Assembly (NCBI RefSeq): GCF_001029285.1
Contig: NZ_LDZY01000006.1
Location: forward strand, 62,001 to 126,000
Direction of reading: 5' to 3'
DNA from: Desulfosporosinus acididurans
Lineage (GTDB): Bacteria > Bacillota > Desulfitobacteriia > Desulfitobacteriales > Desulfitobacteriaceae
Length of the DNA: 64,000 bases
This document shows positions 1 to 8,337 of the stretch, piece after piece. Below the pieces are notes generated by a model that was not told the DNA's origin, did no database searches, and saw only the letters and a program-made list of their open reading frames with translations. The translations under genes were made by a program, and so were the position numbers. How positions within the stretch are numbered: position 1 is the stretch's first letter; the number at the start of each line of letters is the position of its first letter.

Positions 1-201
1 TGTCAAGCTTTCGTCAAAGGCCGAAGCATAAGCACTGCATATCTGCACACATTGGCCGCATAAGACACAGCGTTCCGAATTGATGAATTGCGGGGCGTCT
101 TGTTCCCCTTCAATAGCGTTCAAAGGACAAACTTCTGCACAGCGTCTGCATCCTGTACATAATTCACAATCTATATTCATTAAATAATTTCTGCTGACCA
201 T
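1..201 (-). CDS. 4Fe-4S ferredoxin-type protein (C-terminal part beyond window edge)
   Basis: Partial gene; 67 codons are visible and the reading frame runs off the left edge. Two clusters of C-x2-C-x2-C-x3-C type are visible, Cys15/18/21/25 (followed by Pro) and Cys45/48/51/55, the pattern of a 2[4Fe-4S] ferredoxin domain that carries electrons. The ATG at 201 was chosen because an AAGGGAAGGG ribosome site lies about 10 nt upstream; a second in-frame ATG seven codons later has no comparable site. It lies 50 bp downstream of the HydN-like gene in the same direction, so it probably belongs to the formate dehydrogenase operon. The full length and any extra domains are not visible. Confidence 0.8.
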   Translation of the reverse strand, partial: MVSRNYLMNIDCELCTGCRRCAEVCPLNAIEGEQDAPQFINSERCVLCGQCVQICSAYASAFDESLT

Positions 202-251
202 CGTTATTTTTCCCTTCCCTTAGCTGCAATTATCGTTTCCGGTTAACCCTG

Positions 252-830
252 TTAGTTTAAGGCTGACAGAAGATTTACAGCAGCCTGACGATTTCGCCGC
301 TTTTTTTCTTCCGCAGGAATTACCAGAGTTAAGGCTTGCTGCGGACAGGCAGTAACACACGCCGGTTCACCATGGTCTTGACATAAATCACACTTATAGG
401 CGATGGTTTTAACCTTTTCTTCCAGACCGAATTCGCTTTCTTCTTTCAGGTTGGCCTGTATTACAGCTTCACCATCCTTAAACTGCGGCAGTAAATCTAT
501 AGCGCCAAAAGGACAAGCGAGCAGACATGTTTTGCAGCCGATACAATCATTCTCGTCAATTACAATCCTCTTGTCCTCCTGCTTAATTGCTCCAATGCGG
601 CAGGAATTGGCACAGGGTGCATCTTCACAGTGCCGGCATTGAATCGGCATTGTAAAGGTTTCACCCCTCACCAGGTATAATCTTGGAATGACCGGGGCTG
701 CTATAGTTCCCACAGACATCGCCACTTGATTATTCTTGTTATGAACTGCAAAGCAAACTATTTCACAAACTTTGCAGCCAATACATTGATTCGGGTTTGC
801 CACTACAAATGAATTTAAAGTTCCACTCAT
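252..830 (-). CDS. hydN: HydN/HycB-like 4Fe-4S electron transfer protein
   Basis: 192 aa, the usual size for HydN/HycB/FdhB-like polyferredoxins. Four Cys clusters are visible: CIGCKVCEIVC near the N-terminus, CRHCEDAPCANSC around residue 65, CIGCKTCLLAC around residue 95, and CDLCQDHGEPACVTAC around residue 147. Together they could bind four [4Fe-4S] clusters and wire electrons from formate dehydrogenase to a hydrogenase or quinone-linked partner. The gene starts 51 bp after the fdhF stop on the same strand; in many anaerobes hydN-type genes accompany fdhF. The start ATG is preceded by AAAGG/GAGG. Cytoplasmic: no signal peptide or membrane segment. The electron acceptor cannot be told from this window. 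Confidence 0.82.
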   Translation of the reverse strand: MSGTLNSFVVANPNQCIGCKVCEIVCFAVHNKNNQVAMSVGTIAAPVIPRLYLVRGETFTMPIQCRHCEDAPCANSCRIGAIKQEDKRIVIDENDCIGCKTCLLACPFGAIDLLPQFKDGEAVIQANLKEESEFGLEEKVKTIAYKCDLCQDHGEPACVTACPQQALTLVIPAEEKKRRNRQAAVNLLSALN

Positions 831-881
831 CTTGCCTCGACCTTTCCTCTGCCATCTTTAACCTTTTATCCAACGTAAGAC

Positions 882-3017
882 TCACACGTTTACACCCATC
901 TGTTTCCTTAATTTAGCGTACTCGTCTCTTACGTGCTGCTCCGCCCCTGCCTGGTCCTTAATTCTTTCCACTTTAACTGCGCAATACTTAAATTCGGGGG
1001 TTTTGGTAATTGGATCAACATGATCACTGGTCAATTCGTTGCATGCCCCAATCCACCACTGATACGTCATATAGGTTGCACCTTTTTTCACTCTTTCAGT
1101 GACAAGAGCCCTGGCCATAACGCTTCCCCTTCGTGAACTGATGCTTATCAGCTCCTGGTCTCTGATATGAAGTTCTTCAGCGTCTTCGACACTCAGCTGT
1201 ACATATCCGGGCTCATCTGCAAGCTGCTGCAGAGCACGGCAGTTTCCCGTCATCGTTCTGACAGAGTAATGCCCGACTTCCCGTACCGTTGACAGGCTCA
1301 GGGGAAATTCCTCATCTACCCGTTCCAGAGGAGGTCTCCAGTCACAGGCAAATAATTGTCCTTTCCCATTGGGCGTTGAAAATTTATTTCCTTCATATAA
1401 ATAGGGAGTTCCGGTATGCTCCTCCGTCGGACATGGCCATTGAATGCTTCCCAATTCATCCAAGCGCTTATAGCTTGCTCCTGCAAAACTTGGACAGAGA
1501 CCTCTCATCTCATCCCATATTTCCTCCGTATCCTCATACTTCATCTCATACCCCATAGCCGTAGCAATTTCACATATAATCTGCCAATCGGGCTTGCAGT
1601 CTCCCTTGGGTTCCACGGCTTTTTTGAATCTTTGGAAGCCGCGGTCAGCAGAGGAATATACCCCTTCATGCTCTCCCCAGGAGGTCGCCGGCAGTATAAC
1701 ATCGGCGTGAAGTGCCGTCTTGTTCATAAAAATATCCTGAACAATGACCAGCTCCATCTTATCAAGAACTTCTCTTACCTCACCGGCGTTAGGATCACTC
1801 TGCACAGGGTCCTCTCCCATGATGTAATAGGCTTTAACCTTATCCTCTTGGAGCACCAAATGAGGAATTTCCGTAAGCTTATAGCCGATCCGCCCGGATA
1901 ATTTCACTCCCCAGGCCTTCTCAAATTTCCTCCGTGCTTTTGCATCCGTCACCGCTTGGTAACCCGGAAAGACATCAGGAAGCGTTCCCATGTCACAAGT
2001 TCCCTGAACGTTATTTTGCCCTCTTACCGGGCCAATTCCCACATTCGCCCTGCCCAAATTACCGGTCAGCAGTACCAGGGAAGCCAGCCCTCTCACAACA
2101 TCGACGGCCTGAGAAAATTGGCAAACGCCCATTCCATAGAGAATCATAGCGTTTTTCGCCCCGGCATAGTCTCTCATCGCTTTTCTTATATCATCTGCCT
2201 TGACCCCGGTGATTGCCTCAGCATATTCAGGAGTGTACTTAGCCACCGCAGTTTTATAGTCTTCAAGGCCTTCCACATACTTACCCACATATTCCTTGTG
2301 ATACAGCGCTTCGTTAATCAGGACATTACCGCAGGCATTAACTAAGGCCATATTGGTGCCTCCTTTTAACGGAAGCCACAAATCGGCAATCCTCACGGAT
2401 TCAGTTATTCTTGGATCCACTACGATAATCTTGGCTCCTTTTTCCTTGGCCTTGATGATTCGCCGGGCAACAATAGGATGAGAGTCCGCCCCGTTGTACC
2501 CAAATATCAGCAGTAAATCCGCATTTTCTATCTCAGGGATAGAATTGGACATTGCACCGTTTCCTAATGACTGGGCCAGACCGGCCACAGAAGGAGCGTG
2601 TCAAACACGGGCGCAGTGATCGATATTATTGGTGCCAATCACAGCCCGCATAAATTTCTGCATGACATAATTGGCTTCGTTTCCGGCTCCTCGTGCCGAA
2701 CCGGTACCCATAATAGCGTCCGGACCGTATTTCTTTTTAATTTCAGTGAGCTTCCCTGCAACAAAACCGATGGCTTCCTGCCAGGAAACTTCTTCCAATT
2801 TCCCATTTTTTCTGATGAGTGGTTTTTTTAGCCTCGCGGTCAAGATTTGAGGATCATTTAAGAAATCCCATCCATAATAACCCTTTAAACAAAGATTTCC
2901 TTCATTGGTTCTTCCATCGGCAGCCTCAGCTCTGATTACTTGCCCATCCTCAACGACAAGATACAACTTACACCCTGTACCACAATAAGGGCAGACTGTT
3001 AATACTTTTTTCTCCAT
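882..3017 (-). CDS. fdhF: Formate dehydrogenase H-type catalytic subunit, selenoprotein
   Basis: Molybdopterin oxidoreductase that oxidises formate to CO2. Reading through one in-frame UGA (2603-2601) gives 711 aa, close to E. coli FdhF (715 aa), with U at residue 139 in the context CARV-U-HAPSVAGL, matching the known CARVUHGPSVAGL site. The N-terminus has the [4Fe-4S] motif CPYCGTGC. Downstream the family segments are intact: VRGQNNVQGTCDMG, STVREVGHYSVRTMTGN, and a C-terminal TYQWWIGACNEL MGD-binding region. The ATG start has an AAGGAG site 8 nt away. First gene of a run with hydN and a ferredoxin. An ORF caller would split it in two, but it is one gene. Confidence 0.95.
2574..2603 (-). promoter_or_regulatory. 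UGA selenocysteine codon with bacterial SECIS hairpin
   Basis: The UGA at 2603-2601 is followed on the coding strand, after about 14 nt, by a GGCC / GGCC stem (2586-2583 with 2577-2574) capped by the loop GGTCT. Bacterial SECIS elements sit at this distance and have guanines and a U in the apical loop (E. coli fdhF has AGGUCU), which SelB recognises. Conservation of the protein on both sides of the codon supports Sec insertion over a nonsense mutation. It implies the host encodes SelA, SelB, SelC and SelD elsewhere. Confidence 0.88.
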
Positions 3018-3092
3018 GTTTTCTTCTCCTTTTATATAGTTATCAAAGCCCGGCTAGATATAATTGCTGCTCGGACCTTGAGTGAAAACAAA

Positions 3093-3133
3093 AAACCAGT
3101 ACACAGCGTTTTAAAACGCCATTGTACTGGTTT
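3093..3133 (-). terminator. Intrinsic terminator after the DUF2294 gene
   Basis: AAACCAGTAC at 3093-3102 pairs with GTACTGGTTT at 3124-3133, with a smaller palindrome GCGTTTTAAAACGC in the loop. On the minus strand the stem is followed by TTTTGTTTTC. It lies between the DUF2294 gene and fdhF, so it should separate their transcription. Confidence 0.75.
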
Positions 3134-3156
3134 ATTAAAAGCTAAAAAGTTCTAGT

Positions 3157-3531
3157 TCAAACCTTTTTCTTTTCAATCGAACCATCGCCTATGAACTTTA
3201 AAAATAAAACAATCGTTCTGTCGGAACTTTCAAGATGATTAATTTGCCAACTATATTCAAAGTTCCTGCCTATTAATTCATAAACCTCTTCTGCATATTG
3301 ATTTTCCAGATAAGGCCTCAAGGTTTTCCAATATTCTTTGACCCGCTCAACGTCGCCCTCTTCGACTAAGATTTCGGACAGATTGGAAAGAATCCCTTTA
3401 ATAGTTATGGTTATCAATTCATCGTCTATTTTTACTATAACATACTCGGGACCCTTTCCTCTATAGTGTTTCACTATTTTTACGGCTAATTTTCTTATTT
3501 TCTCCTGCATTTCAGGACTTTTGTCAAACAT
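3157..3531 (-). CDS. DUF2294 family protein
   Basis: 124 aa, soluble, no signal peptide. The segment YRGKGPEYVIVKIDDELITITIKG and the later region resemble the DUF2294 family of small Firmicute proteins (some called MpsC-like), whose function is not firmly established. Genes of this family are often seen near formate dehydrogenase genes, as here (it lies just upstream of fdhF). The ATG has GAGGTG 8 nt upstream. The terminator between it and fdhF argues for a separate transcript. Assignment is from recall of the family pattern, so moderate confidence. Confidence 0.65.
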   Translation of the reverse strand: MFDKSPEMQEKIRKLAVKIVKHYRGKGPEYVIVKIDDELITITIKGILSNLSEILVEEGDVERVKEYWKTLRPYLENQYAEEVYELIGRNFEYSWQINHLESSDRTIVLFLKFIGDGSIEKKKV

Positions 3532-3851
3532 TACGATGACACCTCAACTAGCAACCCCGGTAAAGATTGATAAACAAATTTCCTAAAGAACGCACTTATT
3601 AGGTTGGCTACTCGTATTACAATATTCTACACCATACAATAGAGTTCGACAAGTTGCTAGGTATAAGACAACGCCACTTGATATCCCTTCTTGCTATTTT
3701 CTTTTATAATTCGTTTCGCCACTGAAAATCACTTGGATTAATTTAAATCCAATTTAAGTCTAATCTATTGTTTTATACTGGTTATGGATTTTTTTAACGT
3801 TATTTGTGTTCTCTAACACAATGGTATCGGCATTCTCAAAGAAGAAGCCCC

Positions 3852-3944
3852 TTACACGTGCCTAAGAGCGTCAATCGGATTTTTAACCTACTCGCTTTTC
3901 TCGCAGGAGCTATGCCGAAGATAATTCCCACGACTGCCGCAATT
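3852..3944 (-). pseudogene. Remnant of MacB/FtsX-type ABC transporter permease (C-terminal end)
   Basis: On the minus strand this stretch reads TIAAVVGIIFGIAPARKAS then RLK; after a one-base frameshift it reads NPIDALRHV followed by a stop. That is the typical C-terminal tail of MacB-like permeases (GxxPARKAAxLxPIEALR). Only about 30 codons remain; the upstream part is gone and the anti-sigma gene follows directly. ECF sigma/anti-sigma pairs often sit beside such transporters, so the fragment may mark a deleted operon partner. The rest of the 3532-3998 gap is AT-rich and shows nothing recognisable. Confidence 0.6.
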
Positions 3945-3998
3945 GTACAACATTTTAGCCATTGTTCATGTCCTCGTTACACAGAGCGCTGTTAGAAA

Positions 3999-4742
3999 TC
4001 ACCTCATGGATTCAGCTATTTTTATTAATGTGTTTCGATCAGCGCCGCTGCAAAAAATTCTGAACCAATACTTACCATCAGACCAATTGATGAAAAGAGG
4101 TAACGAAGTTTTTGCTTGCATAACTATTATTCCATCATTTTTACCAATTTTTACGTTATCTACAGTATAACCTTGGTCAGGAGTAGCCATAGTTACGTCA
4201 GTTGCACTTGTTTCCCTGATATCCAGTAGCTCAGACTCTACAGAAACTACTTTTCCTCTGCCATCAGGAGTTAGGAATTTTTGGGTAACCCTAATCGCAA
4301 TCGTTTCAGCCGAGCCGACGCGTCCAACAAGAGTAGGGGTATTATCGTTAATCGTAATTCCTTGCGGAAGGTAAGTTGGAAGTTTGATTGGAATTTTCGC
4401 GATTTGTCTAGCATGGGAAAGTGTTGTTGGCACAAACAAATCAGGGATTATTTCTGCTACCTTCTCTCCAGTGTTTTGCACAAATGTTAGTGTAAAAGCA
4501 CCCACCCCATTTCTTAGAAGCCAAGATTTCACGACACTATCTGCAAACGCAGAAGTTATCGAACCAAGTGCTATACTAACAGCTAACACTATCACCGTGG
4601 CCGCTAACCCGGCTCTACGTAGATATAGTCGTCTATTACGTCTAAATACATGCTTTTTTTGTATGCTCGGCCACAAATATTGTGGTACCTCAATCCCGTC
4701 GGCTGCCCTATGAAGCCCTGCTCTTAGAAAGTTCTCAGTCAT
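3999..4742 (-). CDS. Membrane anti-sigma factor-like protein (DUF4367-like)
   Basis: 247 aa from the ATG at 4742, chosen because AGGAGG lies 8 nt upstream; a GTG three codons earlier would sit inside that site. A short cytoplasmic N-terminus is followed by one membrane segment (about residues 40-65, AGLAATVIVLAVSIALGSI) and an extracytoplasmic domain with a C-terminal part of DUF4367 type. The start overlaps the sigma gene stop (ATGACTGA), the usual arrangement of sigma/anti-sigma pairs, so its likely role is to hold the sigma factor at the membrane. No zinc-binding anti-sigma motif is seen. The signal sensed is unknown. Confidence 0.7.
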   Translation of the reverse strand: MTENFLRAGLHRAADGIEVPQYLWPSIQKKHVFRRNRRLYLRRAGLAATVIVLAVSIALGSITSAFADSVVKSWLLRNGVGAFTLTFVQNTGEKVAEIIPDLFVPTTLSHARQIAKIPIKLPTYLPQGITINDNTPTLVGRVGSAETIAIRVTQKFLTPDGRGKVVSVESELLDIRETSATDVTMATPDQGYTVDNVKIGKNDGIIVMQAKTSLPLFINWSDGKYWFRIFCSGADRNTLIKIAESMR

Positions 4743-5304
4743 GATAGACACCTCCTAATAGTTCCACTGTTTGAGGGAAAATTCTTCGCAATCCTTCCCG
4801 CCCTCTATTCAAGCGAGATTTTACAGTGCCCAACGGAATATGTAGCGTTTTGGCAATTTCAGCTTCACTTAGGTCTGCATAATACCGAAGCACTAAGGGT
4901 ACTCGCAATTTAGGCGGAAGTCGTTGTACTGATCCCCAAATTTCAATGCACTGTTCTTTACTTACAGCTGCAGTTTCTGGATTGTTTTGTGAAGGCGACC
5001 ATTTTTCAGGAATTATGTCCGTTGGGATTGGCCATTTTATCATCCTTCGCGTCAAGCGCATTGCTTCATTAATAAGTATGCGATAAAACCATGCCCGAAA
5101 TGGTTCACCGTCTCGAAAACGTCGGATATTCTTAAATACCTTTAGAAAGGCTTCTTGGCACACTTCCGTAGCCACGTTCGAGTTTTTCACTAAAATGAGT
5201 ACTGTTCCATAGGCGAATTGAATGTGTTGTTGATAGAGTTTCTCAAATGCCGCCTCATCATGGCTTTTACATCTCTGAATTAATTCTATCTCTTCACTGT
5301 GCAT
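4735..5304 (-). CDS. ECF (sigma-70 family) RNA polymerase sigma factor
   Basis: 189 aa, usual for group IV sigma factors. Region 2 is visible (CQEAFLKVFKNIRRFRDGEPFRAWFYRILINEA, about residues 48-80) and region 4 as a helix-turn-helix (LPPKLRVPLVLRYYADLSEAEIAKTL..PLGTVKSRLNRGREGLR, about residues 128-172). The ATG is preceded by AAGGGGGAG. It precedes and overlaps its probable anti-sigma gene. Expression is likely autoregulated, but I cannot point to a promoter of its own class. Target genes are not evident; the MacB permease remnant downstream may be one lost target. Confidence 0.88.
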   Translation of the reverse strand: MHSEEIELIQRCKSHDEAAFEKLYQQHIQFAYGTVLILVKNSNVATEVCQEAFLKVFKNIRRFRDGEPFRAWFYRILINEAMRLTRRMIKWPIPTDIIPEKWSPSQNNPETAAVSKEQCIEIWGSVQRLPPKLRVPLVLRYYADLSEAEIAKTLHIPLGTVKSRLNRGREGLRRIFPQTVELLGGVYHD

Positions 5305-5526
5305 TTATGAACGACTCCCCCTTGTTTAAGGATCCACTAATAATACACTTTCCAAGTGAATTTAGTTCCAATCTCTAAGAAATATTTTAAAACTTTATTT
5401 ATCAATGTTTGAAATCCATTATTCCAATCGATTAGGAACTTACTTCAGTATTTACATTTCGAAACTAAGGTCTTGAGTTTCCTGCCTTCAAGAAATAAAT
5501 ATGACAGATCAAGCGGCAATATAAAT

Positions 5527-5561
5527 AGGGCACTGTCCTCAAAAATTGGTGACAGTACCCT
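5527..5561 (-). terminator. Hairpin after the urease operon
   Basis: AGGGCACTGTC (5527-5537) pairs with GACAGTACCCT (5551-5561) with one mismatch. On the minus strand it lies about 90 bp past the ureD stop and is followed by an AT-rich stretch, so it probably terminates the ure transcript. The remainder of the 346-bp gap 5305-5650 shows no gene. Confidence 0.5.
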
Positions 5562-5650
5562 TACATAATATTAATATAACTACTCAGCTAGTTAAGCCTT
5601 ATTCGATTGGTCTTGAATCTGTCAATTAGTCAGATTGATTCTCATCAAAT

Positions 5651-6529
5651 CTAAAATTTTCTCCACGGCCACTCAGGCTCATTAAATAATCTTAAACGCA
5701 AGATTTTCCAAATCTCTTTGAAACCTTCTTGAATACTTTCCGCACTATGGCCCAAGGCCCGTAAACAATATGTCTGTCTATTAATTTCAGTTCCGGCGAT
5801 TAAAATCTTATAGCGTTCAGTGATCTGTTCCAAAAAACCGTCTTCATCTTCCGTGCGGCGCTGCAAAAGTTCAGACATTACCCATGGCAGATGCTGATCA
5901 ATGGCCCAAAAGGTGCCGTAATGGGTATAGCCATGCATTGGGCCAAGGGGACTCTTCCAAGTGTGTGAAAATGGAGGTGCCTTTTGCGGCTCCAGCCGAA
6001 ACCGGTCACAGCTAATTAATTCACGATCCAGAAAAATTTGGGTCTGCTGATCCAGTAAATTATATTTAAAAAGCTCTTGGCGGGCAACCCGTCCAGGAGC
6101 CGTAATTTCCCAAAAAAAGGCTGATGCTTGACTTGAAATCCAGAGATTAGTGCGACTATATAAACATGCTTCGGCAAAAGGTATGACCACTTCCGGCATA
6201 TATTCGAGTCTTGCCCCTTGCTCGACAATCAAGGTTGTAAATTGCCTGGAAAGATCTCCTTGCGGTGAGCGAAAGACCTTGGTCGCCCCTTGACCAAAAA
6301 CAACGGCCTGCGCGTCCCTCTTTACCCTTACGGATATACTGTGCTGATCTCCTTGCAGAAGGCCGGCAGCAGGATTCATAATAAAGAAAAAAGCCGCTCC
6401 CTGATCATTGGAATAAAGAGGGGCTGAAGCCCGCAGCGGCATTCTTTGCCGCAAAGAGCTGATATAACTCTTACCACCTTTTTGCTGAACTTCAAGTTGC
6501 AGAACACCGTGTTTTAAGGGTGCAATCAT
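5651..6529 (-). CDS. ureD: Urease accessory protein UreD (UreH)
   Basis: 292 aa. Chaperone that, with UreF and UreG, forms the pre-activation complex delivering CO2 and nickel to the urease active site. Family signatures are visible: NPAAGLLQGDQ early, then FGQGATKVFRS and LEYMPEVVIPFAEA. I start it at the ATG at 6529, which overlaps the ureG stop (TGATG) and has GGAGG 10 nt upstream; an ATG 13 codons earlier lies inside ureG without a good site. Last gene of ureABCEFGD. Confidence 0.9.
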   Translation of the reverse strand: MIAPLKHGVLQLEVQQKGGKSYISSLRQRMPLRASAPLYSNDQGAAFFFIMNPAAGLLQGDQHSISVRVKRDAQAVVFGQGATKVFRSPQGDLSRQFTTLIVEQGARLEYMPEVVIPFAEACLYSRTNLWISSQASAFFWEITAPGRVARQELFKYNLLDQQTQIFLDRELISCDRFRLEPQKAPPFSHTWKSPLGPMHGYTHYGTFWAIDQHLPWVMSELLQRRTEDEDGFLEQITERYKILIAGTEINRQTYCLRALGHSAESIQEGFKEIWKILRLRLFNEPEWPWRKF

Positions 6530-7140
6530 CAAACAATATCCTCCATGATCACGTTTTTCCTTATCCACATTAAAACTTGATCTAAACCTTCTTCAGTTTT
6601 CAGATTGGTAAACAGGAAAGAGCGTTCACCGCGCATGCGCAGCGAATCTTGAGCCATCACTTCCAGACTGGCCCCAACATATGGAGCAAGATCTGTTTTA
6701 TTGATGATCAAAAGATCGGAGCGCGTAATTCCCGGACCCCCTTTGCGGGGAATTTTTTCTCCCTGTGCCACATCAATAATATAAATCGCGACATCGACTA
6801 ATTCCGGACTAAAGGTCGCCGCTAAATTATCCCCGCCGCTTTCCACAAAAATAAGTTTTACATCTGGAAATCTCTCTTTAAGTATCTCAATCGCTTCCAA
6901 ATTCATTGAGGCGTCTTCCCTTATGGCTGTATGAGGACATCCTCCCGTTTCCACGCCAATGATTCGATCCTCCGGCAAAACCCCATTGCGGCAAAGGAAT
7001 TTCGCATCTTCTTTAGTAAATATGTCATTGGTTATTACAGCAACACTATAATCCGCTGCCAAATAGCGGGTCAGTTTCTCTACAAGGGCAGTTTTGCCTG
7101 ATCCCACAGGGCCCCCTACTCCAATGCGAATCGGCCACAT
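6529..7140 (-). CDS. ureG: Urease accessory GTPase UreG
   Basis: 203 aa, standard length. SIMIBI-class GTPase that couples GTP hydrolysis to nickel insertion. P-loop [17 protein letters not shown] at residues 6-22; the nickel-binding Cys-Pro-His motif [17 protein letters not shown]; metallo-switch [17 protein letters not shown]; guanine specificity NKTDL. Good AGGAGG site before the ATG. It overlaps ureD by one base, giving translational coupling. Confidence 0.96.
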   Translation of the reverse strand: MWPIRIGVGGPVGSGKTALVEKLTRYLAADYSVAVITNDIFTKEDAKFLCRNGVLPEDRIIGVETGGCPHTAIREDASMNLEAIEILKERFPDVKLIFVESGGDNLAATFSPELVDVAIYIIDVAQGEKIPRKGGPGITRSDLLIINKTDLAPYVGASLEVMAQDSLRMRGERSFLFTNLKTEEGLDQVLMWIRKNVIMEDIV

Positions 7141-7208
7141 AGCGAAATCCTCCTTTTATCAAGTTTTTTATGAAGCTCTCAAAAAGCTCTGTAAGGGCCT
7201 AAGACAGC

Positions 7209-7889
7209 CTAAGACATAAAGATCCGGGAATATAATTGTTCATGGGCCATAGCGGCCCAATCGAAGGCCGGTGCACTGCCGCCCCAATCCTTTTCCGTAG
7301 CGGCAACTGCCCATTGGATGCAAGTATTGAGCAAGGGTTGAAGCTGCGCAAGCACCTGCTGCCCGCTTGTTTGTCCCAACGGGACAGCCCGCACACCGTT
7401 GGCAATCAGAGATGCAGTACTCATATGCGCAAAAGCAGCCAGCAGCAAGGGTAATTCGATTTTAGCGCTGGCACCATAATGTCCCAGAATAATAGCATGA
7501 TGACCAAAGGGGAAACTTACGTCAACAGTATAATCAGCATCAATTTCCATAAGTAATTGGCGCAGCCTCTTCCCCATCTTGTGACTGCCCGCACGGCTTT
7601 CCGAGGGCAATTTTAGAGCATTTAATCGTCTGTCCAATAAAGCAAGCCGCTGCCCATCAGATTGCCGGGCAGCATCCCAAGCAAGTTTTACGGCGAGTAA
7701 ATCCGTAGGCCGCCAAGTGTAATAGAGAAACGTCTGCATAAAGCGGTTTAATTCTTCCTTGCTATTAATGTCCCCGCGCTGAATTATAGTTTCCAATCCG
7801 AAAGATTGGGTAAAGCCTCCTGAAGGAAAGGAGGAATCTGCCAGCTGCATCAAGCGCAGTCCCTTTTCCAAAGAAAACTTTTCCATCAT
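7209..7889 (-). CDS. ureF: Urease accessory protein UreF
   Basis: 226 aa, normal for UreF, which acts as a GTPase regulator and scaffold for UreG and UreD. The N-terminal signature LMQLADSSFPSGGFTQSFGLET is intact, as are the conserved RAGSHKMGKR and FGHHAIILG segments. Its start overlaps the ureE stop (ATGA), consistent with coupled translation. Confidence 0.94.
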   Translation of the reverse strand: MMEKFSLEKGLRLMQLADSSFPSGGFTQSFGLETIIQRGDINSKEELNRFMQTFLYYTWRPTDLLAVKLAWDAARQSDGQRLALLDRRLNALKLPSESRAGSHKMGKRLRQLLMEIDADYTVDVSFPFGHHAIILGHYGASAKIELPLLLAAFAHMSTASLIANGVRAVPLGQTSGQQVLAQLQPLLNTCIQWAVAATEKDWGGSAPAFDWAAMAHEQLYSRIFMS

Positions 7890-8317
7890 GGTGCGAAAGC
7901 CCGGTCCTCTTTTACTGGGGATAAACCCAGCTTGGTCAGCTGTTCAACGAGTACCGAATTATAAGGAGTCAGCAAAGAATCGCTCTTCACCTCGATAGGC
8001 GCATGCATATTGCCGATGGCATGGGCAGCCAAACCCATTTCCTTCATATTCCGGACCGGAACAAGCAAGACCGCTTCTTCCTTTACCCTTACGACAATGA
8101 CGTGGCCATCTTCCCGGTAAAGAATATCCCCAGGATGCAGATGCCCGCTCCCCAGTTGGATTCCAATATCCCGGCCCACATCTGATGTCTTGCGCAGGAT
8201 TCTCTTCTGAAGTTCATCCCAGGAAAGGAAGACCTGTTCAACAGTTAAAGCTTCTTTTCCATGCTGATGATCTTCTTCCAAGTCTCTCAGTTTACCTACC
8301 ACTTTCGTAACTATCAT
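7886..8317 (-). CDS. ureE: Urease accessory nickel-binding protein UreE
   Basis: 143 aa. Nickel metallochaperone. Recognisable N-terminal peptide-binding half and C-terminal metal-binding half, with AAHAIGNMHAPIEV holding the conserved His at the dimer interface. The C-terminus ends in EDRAFAP with no His-rich tail, so it should bind few nickel ions per dimer, unlike the Klebsiella protein. GGGAGGAG lies 9 nt before the ATG. Located between ureC and ureF. Confidence 0.92.
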   Translation of the reverse strand: MIVTKVVGKLRDLEEDHQHGKEALTVEQVFLSWDELQKRILRKTSDVGRDIGIQLGSGHLHPGDILYREDGHVIVVRVKEEAVLLVPVRNMKEMGLAAHAIGNMHAPIEVKSDSLLTPYNSVLVEQLTKLGLSPVKEDRAFAP

Positions 8318-8337
8318 AGCTTAGAACTCCTCCCATG

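Noticed and set aside
882-3017. fdhF as a pseudogene split by a stop codon
   Set aside because: The UGA is at the known Sec position, followed by a SECIS-like hairpin, and both halves are well conserved.
5527-5561. Remnant of a mobile element related to the hairpin at 40274-40312
   Set aside because: Both share GGGTACTG stems, but loops and flanks differ, and each sits where a terminator is expected.
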